Source: Allobosea sp. Root381
GTDB taxonomy: Bacteria; Pseudomonadota; Alphaproteobacteria; Rhizobiales; Beijerinckiaceae
Reading direction: 5' to 3'
Length of the DNA: 64,000 nucleotides
NCBI RefSeq assembly: GCF_001429395.1
Contig: NZ_LMJT01000012.1
Coordinates: forward strand, 121,482 to 185,481
The translations under genes and the position numbers were made by a program. Below, piece after piece: positions 45,086 through 55,591 of the stretch (position 1 is its first letter; every line of letters begins with the position of its first letter). The notes beneath the pieces are model-generated. The model saw only the letters and a list, made by a program, of their open reading frames with translations, ran no database searches and had not been told where the DNA came from.

Positions 45086-46063
45086 ATGTCTGAGCTGGAC
45101 GACATCCGCAGCTTCATCGCCGTCGCCGAGAGTGGCGGCTTCGGCCGCGCCGCAGACCATCTCGGCCTCGCCAAATCGGTCGTCAGCCGCAGGATCGCCC
45201 GGCTCGAGGCCGATCTCGGGACAAGGCTGCTCAGCCGCACGACGCGGGGCGTGGCGCCGACCGAGGCCGGCATCGAGTTCAAGGCGCGGGGTGAGCGGAT
45301 TCTCGCCGACCTCGTCGAGGCCCGCGAGTCGGTGGCGATGGCCTCGGAAGGCGTCGCCGGGCGGTTGCGGCTGTCGATGCCGATGACCTTCGGCAACGCC
45401 CATGTCGCGCCGCTGCTCGGCGAACTTGCCGGCCGCCATCCGCGGCTCGAGATCGATGTCGAGGCGAGCGACCGCTATGTCGACCTGATCGGCGAGCGCT
45501 TCGACGCGGCGATCCGGATCGGCACGCTGAAGGATTCGAGCCTGATCGCGCGCCGGATCGCGCCGGTTCATGCCATCGTCGCGGGGAGCCCCGCCTATCT
45601 CGCGCAGAGGGGGCGGCCGAGCGCGCCGCAGGACCTGCTGCAGCATGAATGCCTGCTCTATACCGGCACGAATTCTCCGGACTGGAGCTTTCGCGCCGGC
45701 AAGCGAAGGCTGGCGATCCGCCCGGCGGGGCGGCTGCGCTCCGACAGCGGCGAGACCCTGCTCGCCTGGGCGAAGGCGGGGCTCGGCATCGCCCAACTGC
45801 CGACCTTCATCGCGAGCGAGGCGATCCGCAGCGGCGAGCTCGAACCGCTGCTGACGGCGTTCCCGATGCAGGAGCACGCGCTCTACGTGGTGCGTCCGCC
45901 GGGGGCCTATGTGCCGGGCAAGGTCAGGGTTCTGATCGACCTGCTGGTGGAGCGCTTCGGTGGCGTGCCCTATTGGGATCCCTGCCAGATCGCGGCGCGC
46001 GAACGCGGCATTACGCTGGGATTTGCCCCCGGCTCCGAGAACGGGGCGCATCAGCAGGCGTGA
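45086..46063 (+). CDS. LysR family transcriptional regulator
   Basis: 325 residues from the ATG with TTGAGGAACACCTGC before it. The winged helix is residues 1-60 (ELDDIRSFIAVAESGGFGRA, then LLSRTTRGVAPTEAG). The effector domain begins AGRLRLSMPMTFGNAHVAP, which is the CrgA/DsdC-like branch also represented at 15911. It is divergent from the nitroreductase gene, its probable target. A GST gene follows in the same direction. Confidence 0.93.
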   Translation: MSELDDIRSFIAVAESGGFGRAADHLGLAKSVVSRRIARLEADLGTRLLSRTTRGVAPTEAGIEFKARGERILADLVEARESVAMASEGVAGRLRLSMPMTFGNAHVAPLLGELAGRHPRLEIDVEASDRYVDLIGERFDAAIRIGTLKDSSLIARRIAPVHAIVAGSPAYLAQRGRPSAPQDLLQHECLLYTGTNSPDWSFRAGKRRLAIRPAGRLRSDSGETLLAWAKAGLGIAQLPTFIASEAIRSGELEPLLTAFPMQEHALYVVRPPGAYVPGKVRVLIDLLVERFGGVPYWDPCQIAARERGITLGFAPGSENGAHQQA

Positions 46064-46141
46064 TGCGCGGCATCACGCGATTTCGCGTGGCTTGCGGCGC
46101 GGTTGCCGGCAATCTTGCCCTAACCGCAACGGAGATGTCGG

Positions 46142-46750
46142 ATGCTGCTCGTTGGAATGCTGGATAGCCCCTATGTCCGCCGCGCGGCGATCACGGGCAC
46201 GCTGCTCGGGCTCGAATTCGAGCATCGCTCGGTCTCGGTCTTCCGTCATATGGAGGCGTTCCGGGCGATCAACCCGCTGATCAAGGCGCCGACGCTTGTC
46301 ACGGATGACGGCACGGCGATCAGCGAATCCCTTTTGATCATTCAGCATTTCGAGGATGTTGCCGGCCGCTCGCTGCGGCCGGTGGAGGGTAGGGCGCGGG
46401 TGCGCGACCTGGCGCTGACCGGCATCGGCATCGTCGCCGCCGACAAGGCGGTCTCGGTTGAATACGAGCGCAAGCGGCCGGAGGCGCAGCGCTACGCCCC
46501 ATGGCAGCAGCGCATCGTCACGCAGCTTCACACGGCGCTCGACCTGCTCGACCAGGCGGCGGCACGGGGCGAACTCGCCGCCGGGCCGGAACTGCTGCCG
46601 AGCGACATCGCGGCCGCGATCGCCTGGGGCTTCTGCCGCTTCGTGATCCCGGAATTCGCGCCCGAGGAACGCTGGCCGGCTCTCGCTGCCCAGGCGCAGG
46701 CCTGCGAGGCGCTCGAGGTGTTCAAGGCCTGGCCGATCGACCGCGAATAG
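46142..46750 (+). CDS. Glutathione S-transferase family protein
   Basis: 202 residues. The thioredoxin-like domain begins LLVGMLDSPYVRRAAITGTL, with a serine (SPYVRR) at the usual catalytic position near residue 9; IKAPTLVTDDGTAISESLLI supplies the cis-proline and glutathione-contacting ES. The helical domain is complete. ACGGAGATGTCGG precedes the ATG. It lies 78 bases after the LysR gene and may belong to the same response. Confidence 0.9.
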   Translation: MLLVGMLDSPYVRRAAITGTLLGLEFEHRSVSVFRHMEAFRAINPLIKAPTLVTDDGTAISESLLIIQHFEDVAGRSLRPVEGRARVRDLALTGIGIVAADKAVSVEYERKRPEAQRYAPWQQRIVTQLHTALDLLDQAAARGELAAGPELLPSDIAAAIAWGFCRFVIPEFAPEERWPALAAQAQACEALEVFKAWPIDRE

Positions 46751-46925
46751 CGCGCGGCCCCGGATCGGCGCTGCCTTTCGCTTCACTTCTGCTCAAAAAT
46801 GCCGCAGGCGACTGCGCCGGTTTCCCTTGAAATCGGGCCATGGAAGCGCATTTTCCGGGGCGAGTTAGGGAAGATTCGCCTCCTGGGGGCAGCGCGCATT
46901 CGGCGCTGTTGGCAGGAGATGACAA

Positions 46926-47540
46926 ATGGCTCGTTCCAGAAAGGCCGGCGCAACGACCGGCCAAGGTGAAATCCGCCGGCTCTGGCCCGCGGAACGCGAC
47001 CTCTTCAAGGCGCATCTGCTGAGGCTCGACGGCGTGACCCGTCGCCAGCGCTTCGGCACGATCGTCGGTGACGATTTCCTCGAGAACTACGCTGTCACCA
47101 CCTTCGGCATAGGCGGGCTGGTCTATGCCTATATCGAGGATGGCGAGGTGCGCGGTGCTGCCGAGCTGCGCGGGCTGGAGGAGATCGCGGCCCGGACCGG
47201 CGAGGCCGCCTTCAGCGTCGAGGTCGAGTGGCGGCGGCGCGGCATCGGCGGGGCGCTGTTCGGCCGCCTGATCACGGCTGCGCGCAACCGCGGGATCCGC
47301 ACGCTCTACATGACCTGCCTGCCGGAGAACGCCGCGATGCGGCGCCTGGCGCGCAATTTCGAGGCGGATCTCGCCGGCGGCTATGCCGATATCGAGGGCG
47401 TGATCGCGACCGGCGGCCCGACGCCCTTCACCATCCTCGACGAGGCGCTCGACACGGCGCGCGGCTTTGCCTCGCTGGCGCTCTCGCTGCAGCGCCGGTT
47501 CTGGCGGCCGGCCTTGTTCGGACGGTCGATGGGGGCATGA
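46926..47540 (+). CDS. GNAT family N-acetyltransferase
   Basis: 204 residues with a GNAT core: VTRRQRFGTIVGDDFLENY, then FSVEVEWRRRGIGGALFGRL (acetyl-CoA motif RRRGIGGAL) and MTCLPENAAMRRLARNF. It is a subgroup widespread in alphaproteobacteria with a C-terminal extension after the fold. GGCAGGAGATGACAA precedes the ATG. The acceptor is unknown. Confidence 0.9.
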   Translation: MARSRKAGATTGQGEIRRLWPAERDLFKAHLLRLDGVTRRQRFGTIVGDDFLENYAVTTFGIGGLVYAYIEDGEVRGAAELRGLEEIAARTGEAAFSVEVEWRRRGIGGALFGRLITAARNRGIRTLYMTCLPENAAMRRLARNFEADLAGGYADIEGVIATGGPTPFTILDEALDTARGFASLALSLQRRFWRPALFGRSMGA

Positions 47541-47561
47541 TCGGGGCGGCACCATGCATCG

Positions 47562-47593
47562 CCGTCATTGCTTCGCTCCGCTCGCAATGACGG
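47562..47593. repeat. Palindromic intergenic element 4
   Basis: CCGTCATTGC (47562-47571) and GCAATGACGG (47584-47593) are perfect arms with a 12-base loop, between convergent genes. The same right arm recurs at 63770-63779. Confidence 0.8.
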
Positions 47594-47603
47594 GGAAGTG
47601 TTC

Positions 47604-48338
47604 CTACCGGCTCATCGACAGCGCGGCCCCGGACTTGGTCACCGCGCCGTCCATGCTGCCGCCGCTCGAGGCGCGCAGCCGCGCCACCACCGTGCCGCCC
47701 TGCTGGTAGAGATAGACCTCGCCGTTGCGGTAATCCCAGGCCGTGACCTTCTGCAGGTCGCGGTTCGAGCAGCCGGAGGCGTTGGCGCGGTAGAGGTCGA
47801 GCGCCGGCGAGCTGGAGAGCTGCACGCGGCATGAGCCGCCGGTCGCTTCGCGCGCGGTCCAACTGCCGATCACGCCGTCGCGCGAGGAGACGGCGGGGCG
47901 TGCGCTGCCCGCGCGGGCGTCGAGATTGGCGGTTTGGCCGCCGCTGCCGCGCAGGCCGGGCGCCTCGCCGAACTGGCCGCCCGTTTGCGGCGTGTCCTGC
48001 GGCATGCCAGGCGCGGTCGGATTGTAATAGGGGTCGCTCGACGGGGGCAGGGCGCTCGGCTGGCCGGGGGCGCCTGGATAGTCGCCCTGGGCAGAGGCTG
48101 CCGGATAACCGCCGCCGGGGTAGCCACCGGGATAGCCGCCCGGTGGCGGCAGCGGCTCGGAGGTCACCGGCGCGGAGCTGATGGGCGGGGCGGGCGGCAG
48201 GCCGGGCTGGCCATAGGCCTGCGAGGGACCGGGGCCACCGGTGAAGCGCTGGGAGCCGGCGCAGGCGGTCAGCGCCAGAAGCGGCAGCAGGCTCGCGGCC
48301 TTGAGAGTCATGGCCATAGTCGCGGTCTTGTTGGTCAT
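47604..48338 (-). CDS. AprI/Inh-domain lipoprotein (metalloprotease inhibitor-like)
   Basis: 244 residues. A lipoprotein signal with lipobox LTAC is near residue 25. A proline/glycine-rich linker (PPPGGYPGGYPGGGYPAASA) spans about residues 45-150. The C-terminal 90 residues match the AprI/Inh beta-barrel: IGSWTAREATGGSCRVQLSS, SGCSNRDLQKVTAWDYRNGE, with the conserved cysteine pair. Inh proteins block secreted serralysin-type proteases in the periplasm; here the domain is tethered to a membrane by a long flexible linker. No protease gene is nearby. Confidence 0.88.
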   Translation of the reverse strand: MTNKTATMAMTLKAASLLPLLALTACAGSQRFTGGPGPSQAYGQPGLPPAPPISSAPVTSEPLPPPGGYPGGYPGGGYPAASAQGDYPGAPGQPSALPPSSDPYYNPTAPGMPQDTPQTGGQFGEAPGLRGSGGQTANLDARAGSARPAVSSRDGVIGSWTAREATGGSCRVQLSSSPALDLYRANASGCSNRDLQKVTAWDYRNGEVYLYQQGGTVVARLRASSGGSMDGAVTKSGAALSMSR

Positions 48339-48539
48339 GCGGCGTCGATTCCGATCGATCTTGCGTTAGGCCCGGAGAGCCGGTTGCGACTTGAGACTAG
48401 ATCAGCCCGGTGAACGCGACATGAGCACCATCCACCAATGCGTGCATAGCCCATGCCGCTACGCTTGCGAACCCGTAGCCTCTGATCTGGTTCCCCTGCG
48501 TCTGGGGCGGCATAATGGCGCGATCTTCAGGAGATTCTC

Positions 48540-48926
48540 ATGCTGACGCCGCTCGCACCCGCTTCCATCGCCAAGCCCTTCGCCCGCTACAGCCATGGCG
48601 TCGAGGTCCCGGCCGGTCACCGGCTGGTCGCCTGCTCGGGGCAGCTCGGCATCGCGGCCGACGGTACGATTCCCGACGATGCGCGGGCGCAGGGCGATCT
48701 CTGCTTCGCCAACATCGCCGCGATCCTCGCCGAGGCGGGAATGACGCTCGCCGACATCGTGCGGATCAATGCCTATGTCACCGATCGCGCCCATATGAAG
48801 GGCTATATGGAGTCGCGCGACGCCCATGTCGCGACGCCCCCGCCGGCCTCGACGCTGGTGATCGTCTCGGGCTTCACCCTGCCGGAATTCAAGGTCGAGA
48901 TCGAGGTGCTCGCGGCGGCGGTGTAA
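48540..48926 (+). CDS. RidA family protein
   Basis: 128 residues, full length for the family: GHRLVACSGQLGIAADGTIP, LCFANIAAILAEAGMTLADI, VRINAYVTDRAHMKGYMESR, with the end FKVEIEVLAAAV. The arginine of true RidA enamine deaminases is replaced around PPASTLVIVSGFTLPEFKVE, so it is not clearly archetypal. AGGAGATTCTC precedes the ATG. Monocistronic; unrelated in context to the RidA at 3288. Confidence 0.9.
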   Translation: MLTPLAPASIAKPFARYSHGVEVPAGHRLVACSGQLGIAADGTIPDDARAQGDLCFANIAAILAEAGMTLADIVRINAYVTDRAHMKGYMESRDAHVATPPPASTLVIVSGFTLPEFKVEIEVLAAAV

Positions 48927-48960
48927 CGGCGCGTCGGGCGGGGCCCATTTCAGCCTGCCC

Positions 48961-49053
48961 GTCATGGTCGGGCTTGTCCCGACTATCCACGTCTTCTTCC
49001 GGCGAGAGCGGTGGTCAAGACGTCATGCTCGCCACAAGGGCGAGCATGACGTC
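48961..49053. repeat. Palindromic intergenic element 5 / bidirectional terminator
   Basis: After GTCATGGTCGGGCTTGTCCCGAC comes a perfect 15-bp hairpin: GACGTCATGCTCGCC (49019-49033) with GGCGAGCATGACGTC (49039-49053), 5-base loop. It lies between convergent ridA and acs genes. Confidence 0.75.
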
Positions 49054-49072
49054 GAGGGGATCGAGCGGGGCC

Positions 49073-51025
<1,953 letters not shown>

Positions 51026-51254
51026 GATAAGCGTCTCCCCAGACTTGGGCCGTCCCCTTGCGGGGCGTCTGCTTCGCGTTTCCCGGAGCCGGCCTGCACG
51101 GCGGCGTGCTTCAGTCCGCTTCCTTCGATTTGCGCGCATCATAAGGTGCGAACGCGGCGCGGCAAGCCGTGCTGCGTCGCACTTTCGTGGCAGGCGCAAG
51201 CAATCCCCGGCGGATTCCGTCCTGTGGTAGATTGTCCCTGCTGGAGGGGCGGCC

Positions 51255-52388
51255 ATGGCGCGCAACATCTGCATCTTCTCGGACGGCACCGGCCAGGCCG
51301 GCGGCGCGAATCCGATCAACTGGACCAGCATCTACCGCCTGTTCATGGCGACCCGGGAGGCCGACCGCCAGGGACAGATCTGCTTCTACGATCCGGGGCT
51401 CGGCGCCAATCCCGACAGCGGCGAGCAGCGTAGCCTGTTCCGGCGCGTCAAGGACGCGCTCGCCCAGGCCACCGGCTACGGCATCACCGACAACATCGTC
51501 GACTGCTATGCCGCGCTGCTGGTGAGCCATGAGCCGGGCGACCGCATCTTCCTGTTCGGCTTCAGCCGGGGCGCCTACACGGTGCGCAGCCTCGGCGGGG
51601 TGCTCGCTCTCTGCGGCGTGCCGACCGGGCTGCCGAAGGTCGCGCATTGGGACGATTTCCCCGAGGCGATCGTCGATCCCGTGGTGCGCAGGCTGGCGAC
51701 GCAGGCCGTCAGCGAAGTCTACATGGTGAAGGATGCCGCCGAGCGGGCGCGCGCGGCCGAGGCCTTCCGGCAGGAGCACGGCACTAGCCCGAACCCGCCC
51801 TTCTTCGTCGGCGTATGGGATACGGTCCGCGCGCTCGGCCTGCCGGCTATCGGCAGCATGCCCGGCCGGCACAAATTCCACGATCCGGTACTCAACCGAC
51901 AGGTCGCCCATGGTCGCCAGGCGCTGGCGATCGACGAGAACCGCCTGGTCTTCGCGCCCGAGCTCTGGGACGAGACGCAGGCGCCGCCGGGCCAGATCAG
52001 GCAGCTCTGGTTCGCGGGCGTGCACACCGACATCGGCGGCGGCTACGGCCTGCAGATGGGGCTGACGGATCTGACGCTGTCCTGGATGATCGACGAGGCT
52101 CGCGCCACCGCGCATCCCCTTAAGGTCGAGCCGGGGTTGCTCGCCGAATTGCGACCCGATCCGAAGGGCGTGCAGCATGACGAGCGAGCGACCTCGCGGC
52201 TGCCCTGGCGGGAGGGGACGCGGGAGCATTTCGTCGTCGATCGCTTCCAGCCGCTGCCGGCGGCAATGGCCGGGGCGGTCGAGCCGCGGCTGCAGGCACC
52301 GACGGTTCCGATCCTGACGACGATGCTGCCCTATCGGCCGCGCGCGCTACGCCTTCACCCGCCCTTCGCGGATTATTACCTGAACTGA
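51255..52388 (+). CDS. DUF2235 alpha/beta hydrolase domain protein
   Basis: 377 residues covering one DUF2235 domain (PF09994). The start [20 protein letters not shown] is the conserved DGT motif; the nucleophile elbow is [14 protein letters not shown] near residue 100; [12 protein letters not shown] and [11 protein letters not shown] hold the acid and histidine regions. The family includes type VI secretion phospholipase effectors (Tle1), but also many stand-alone housekeeping-context proteins. No VgrG, PAAR or immunity gene is adjacent, so an effector role is not supported here. GGAGGGGCGGCC precedes the ATG. Confidence 0.92.
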   Translation: MARNICIFSDGTGQAGGANPINWTSIYRLFMATREADRQGQICFYDPGLGANPDSGEQRSLFRRVKDALAQATGYGITDNIVDCYAALLVSHEPGDRIFLFGFSRGAYTVRSLGGVLALCGVPTGLPKVAHWDDFPEAIVDPVVRRLATQAVSEVYMVKDAAERARAAEAFRQEHGTSPNPPFFVGVWDTVRALGLPAIGSMPGRHKFHDPVLNRQVAHGRQALAIDENRLVFAPELWDETQAPPGQIRQLWFAGVHTDIGGGYGLQMGLTDLTLSWMIDEARATAHPLKVEPGLLAELRPDPKGVQHDERATSRLPWREGTREHFVVDRFQPLPAAMAGAVEPRLQAPTVPILTTMLPYRPRALRLHPPFADYYLN

Positions 52389-52407
52389 GAGCCGGCGCCG
52401 GAGGGCC

Positions 52408-52815
52408 TTACAACCCACCCATCTTGCAGACGATGTCCCATTCCTCGTCGCTTACCGGCTGGACCGAGAGGCGGAAGGAGGTCACCAGCGACATTTTTGC
52501 GAGTTTCGGCTCGGCCTTGACCTGCGCCAGCGTCACCGGTTTCGGCAGCGGCTTCACCGCCTTGAAATCGACCAGCACCCAGGGCTCACCGGGAATCCAG
52601 TTATAGGCTTCCTTGATCACCTCGACGATGCCGACGACCGCGAGGCCCTCGTTCGAGTGGTAGAAGAAGACCTGCTCGCCCTGCTTCATTGCCATCAAGG
52701 CGAGCTTGGCTGTGTGGTTCTTCACTCCATCCCAATGCGTGCCCTTGGGTCCGGCGGCGACCTGCTGCTCCCAGGACCATTTCGAGGGTTCGGATTTGAC
52801 GAGCCAGTGGGCCAT
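52408..52815 (-). CDS. EVE domain protein
   Basis: 135 residues, the full EVE (PUA-like) fold: HWLVKSEPSKWSWEQQVAAG, THWDGVKNHTAKLALMAMKQ, GEQVFFYHSNEGLAVVGIVE. EVE domains bind modified bases in DNA or RNA; the stand-alone thymocyte-nuclear-protein-1-like form is common in bacteria. It is near gpsA-tsaD on the same strand, a context seen in other alphaproteobacteria, but the link to t6A-tRNA synthesis is only suggestive. Confidence 0.94.
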   Translation of the reverse strand: MAHWLVKSEPSKWSWEQQVAAGPKGTHWDGVKNHTAKLALMAMKQGEQVFFYHSNEGLAVVGIVEVIKEAYNWIPGEPWVLVDFKAVKPLPKPVTLAQVKAEPKLAKMSLVTSFRLSVQPVSDEEWDIVCKMGGL

Positions 52816-52902
52816 GGGATGTCCGGAACGGTGGAGAAGCGGAGGATTCGTCGATAGCGAATTGGAGCCGGGCTGCCTACCCGCCGGCGCGTGCCAGCGG
52901 CT

Positions 52903-53238
52903 CTATTCCCCGCCTGCCTCGCCTTCGGGTAGCGGCACCGGCGGCTTCGAAGCTTCCGGCCCCTGCTCGTTCCAGAAGCGCACCATCTCGCGCGTCAGGG
53001 CGGCATAGTCCTTCGGATCGAGCTCGACCCGGACCTCGGCCTCGCCGAAAGGCAGGATCAGCACGAAGCGATGCGTGCCCTCGGCGCGGCGGCGGCGATG
53101 CTGGATCACCGGCTCGGCGATGCGGCCGGCGAGCGGCACCGGCTGGCTCTCGGCGACGAGCTCCGAGCCCGTCGTCTTCCTGACCTCCTTGAGCCCGCGC
53201 GCCACCCGCTTCGTCAGATCCGACCAGTCGCCCGCCAT
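52903..53238 (-). CDS. Conserved hypothetical protein
   Basis: 111 residues, soluble, no signal. The middle reads HRFVLILPFGEAEVRVELDP, followed by DYAALTREMVRFWNEQ and an acidic, proline-rich tail. I do not recognise the family. ACGGAGACGGGA precedes the ATG. It lies 28 bases after gpsA and 87 bases before the EVE gene, so it is in the tsaD-gpsA operon. Confidence 0.75.
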   Translation of the reverse strand: MAGDWSDLTKRVARGLKEVRKTTGSELVAESQPVPLAGRIAEPVIQHRRRRAEGTHRFVLILPFGEAEVRVELDPKDYAALTREMVRFWNEQGPEASKPPVPLPEGEAGGE

Positions 53239-53266
53239 TCCCGTCTCCGTTTCCTGCGTTACAATC

Positions 53267-54265
53267 TCAGCGCTCGGCGCGCAGCGGGCGGGCCAGCAGG
53301 CTGGTCACCGCGTCGCGGACCTCGCTGTCACCGGCGATGATCGCGGTCACGGCTTCGGCGATCGGCATCTCCACACCGCGCTGCCGCGCCATCTGGGCCA
53401 GGATCGAGGCAGTATAGGCCCCTTCTGCCAGCTTTCCGCCCGCCGCGTCCGCGACGCTTCGACCCTGGCCCAACGCCAGGCCGAAGGAGAAGTTGCGCGA
53501 CTGTGCCGAGGCGCAGCTCAGCACCACGTCGCCGAGGCCCGAGAGACCCATCAGCGTCTCGCCCTGCGCATCATAGGCCTCACCGAAGCGGCGCAGCTCC
53601 GCAAAGCCGCGCGCCACCAACGCGGCACGCGCGCTCTCGCCATAGCCCAGCCCGATGGCGATGCCGGCTGCGATGGCGAGCACGTTCTTGGCGGCGCCGC
53701 CGATCTCGACGCCGCGAGGGTCGGTGCTGTGATAGATGCGGAATGCCGGCGAGCTCAGCGCCCCGGCCAGGGCCTGCGCCAGATCGGCGTCGCCCGCGGC
53801 GAGCGTCACCGCCGTCGGCAGGCTGCGGCCGATATCGGCGGCGAAGCTCGGCCCGGAGAGGATTGCCGGCAGCGCGCCGGGGAAGGCTTCCGCGATCACC
53901 TGTGTGGTGAACAGGCCGGTCTTCTGCTCGATGCCCTTGGCGGCGGAGATCACCGGGCGGCCGGCGGGCAGGGCGTCCGCGAGCCTGCCGCAGGCGTCTC
54001 GGAGGCTCTGCGTCGGCACCGTGACGAGCAGGGCATCGGCTGCGGCCAGCGCCGCCAGCGAGGCGGTGGGCAGCACGGCATCGGGAAGCGCGACATCGGG
54101 AAGGCGCGGGGCCCGGCGGGTCCGTTCGATCGCGTTGACGGTGGCTTCGTCCCGGGCCCAGAGCAGCACCTTTCTGCCGGCGCGGGCCGCGGCCAGCGCG
54201 AGCGCCGCGCCATAGGCGCCGGCGCCGATCACGCCGATGGTGCGGAAATCTGCGGCGCCGCTCAT
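53267..54265 (-). CDS. gpsA: NAD(P)H-dependent glycerol-3-phosphate dehydrogenase
   Basis: 332 residues. The N-terminal Rossmann motif is [31 protein letters not shown] follows; the catalytic lysine is in [20 protein letters not shown]; and [19 protein letters not shown] matches the C-terminal substrate domain. It makes sn-glycerol-3-phosphate from dihydroxyacetone phosphate for phospholipid synthesis. Its start overlaps the tsaD stop (ATGA), a conserved pairing in alphaproteobacteria. Confidence 0.96.
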   Translation of the reverse strand: MSGAADFRTIGVIGAGAYGAALALAAARAGRKVLLWARDEATVNAIERTRRAPRLPDVALPDAVLPTASLAALAAADALLVTVPTQSLRDACGRLADALPAGRPVISAAKGIEQKTGLFTTQVIAEAFPGALPAILSGPSFAADIGRSLPTAVTLAAGDADLAQALAGALSSPAFRIYHSTDPRGVEIGGAAKNVLAIAAGIAIGLGYGESARAALVARGFAELRRFGEAYDAQGETLMGLSGLGDVVLSCASAQSRNFSFGLALGQGRSVADAAGGKLAEGAYTASILAQMARQRGVEMPIAEAVTAIIAGDSEVRDAVTSLLARPLRAER

Positions 54266-55335
54266 ACTTTTTCCGCCGGCTCCTGGGCGGCCGCGGCCTG
54301 CGGCACGAGTTCGTCGAGTGGCCAGCGCGGGCGGGCAAGCGCGCTCATGTCGTCGACCATGCCGAGGCGCAGCCGCTCCAGCCCGGCCCAGGCAATCATC
54401 GCGCCATTGTCCCCGCAGAGCGGCAAAGGCGGCGCGATCATCGGCAGGCCGGCCTCGGTCGCGAGCCTGGCGAGGCCGCGCCGGATCGCCTGGTTGGCGG
54501 CGACGCCGCCCGCCACGACGAGCGAGGAGGGCTTGATGCCGGCGGCATGGCAGGCGCGGAGGCCTGCGCGGGTGCGGTCGACCAGGACATCCACGGTCGC
54601 CGCCTGGAAGGAGGCGCAGAGATCGGCGACGTCGCGGTCAGACAGAGGGGCGATGCGCTCGGCCACGAGGCGCACGGCGGTCTTGAGGCCCGACAGCGAG
54701 AAGTCCGGGTTCGGCCTGCCCTGCATCGGGCGCGGGAAGTCGAAGCGCTCGGGGTCGCCCTTCAGCGCCTCGCGTTCGACCGAGGGGCCACCGGGATAGG
54801 GCAGGCCGAGCATCTTGGCGATCTTGTCGAAGGCCTCGCCGACCGCGTCGTCGATGGTGCCGCCGAGCTTGAGATAGTCGCCGACGCCGCGCACCGCGAG
54901 AAGCTGGGTGTGCCCGCCGGAGACCAGCAGGAGCAGATAGGGGAAGGCGAGATCGTCGGTCAGCCGTGCCGTCAGCGCATGGGCCTCGAGATGGTTCACC
55001 GCGATGAAGGGGCGCCCCGTCACCAGCGCGATCGCCTTGGCGGTGGTCAGCCCGACCATGACGCCACCGACGAGGCCGGGGCCTGCGGCTGCGGCGACGG
55101 CGTCGATGTCGCCGGGTTTCAGCCCGGCGCTCTCGAAGGCGCGCTCGACGACGCGGTCGATCGCCTCGACATGGGCGCGCGCCGCGATCTCCGGCACGAC
55201 GCCGCCATAGGCGGCATGGGCGGCGATCTGGCTCAGCACCTCGTTGGAGAGGATCTTGGTCTGGCCGGAACGCTCGACCGACACGATCGCAGCCGCGGTC
55301 TCGTCACAGGTCGTCTCTATCCCCAGAACGCGCAT
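54262..55335 (-). CDS. tsaD: tRNA N6-threonylcarbamoyladenosine synthase subunit TsaD
   Basis: 357 residues. The start [16 protein letters not shown], the metal-binding histidines in [13 protein letters not shown] (about residues 112-116), [19 protein letters not shown] and [15 protein letters not shown] are diagnostic for Kae1/TsaD. With TsaB and TsaE it transfers threonylcarbamoyl to A37 of ANN-decoding tRNAs. Divergent from hemD across 256 bases. Confidence 0.97.
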   Translation of the reverse strand: MRVLGIETTCDETAAAIVSVERSGQTKILSNEVLSQIAAHAAYGGVVPEIAARAHVEAIDRVVERAFESAGLKPGDIDAVAAAAGPGLVGGVMVGLTTAKAIALVTGRPFIAVNHLEAHALTARLTDDLAFPYLLLLVSGGHTQLLAVRGVGDYLKLGGTIDDAVGEAFDKIAKMLGLPYPGGPSVEREALKGDPERFDFPRPMQGRPNPDFSLSGLKTAVRLVAERIAPLSDRDVADLCASFQAATVDVLVDRTRAGLRACHAAGIKPSSLVVAGGVAANQAIRRGLARLATEAGLPMIAPPLPLCGDNGAMIAWAGLERLRLGMVDDMSALARPRWPLDELVPQAAAAQEPAEKV

Positions 55336-55591
55336 GATCGGTCGGAATGTCCCGGGAGTTGGTCGATGGCGCGGAAGCCGGCGGAAGACGGCCCGGCGAC
55401 GCAGCGCCGGCTACCCTCCCTATAGTGTGCGAGCGTGCAGAAGGCCAAGGGGCGTTGGTGCGGCGTTGGTGCGGAGGCGGGGCGTGGTCGCCATCCTGTG
55501 TCCTGCTGACGCATCGGGGAGGCGCCGGCTTGCGCGTCGGTGCCGCAGGCGGGATTGATGCGGTCGAGACCGCCAGGCGAGAGGAGACCGC

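Noticed and set aside
51255-52388. DUF2235 protein as part of an anti-phage or toxin system
   Set aside because: No immunity, secretion or defence genes are adjacent; the surrounding genes are housekeeping.
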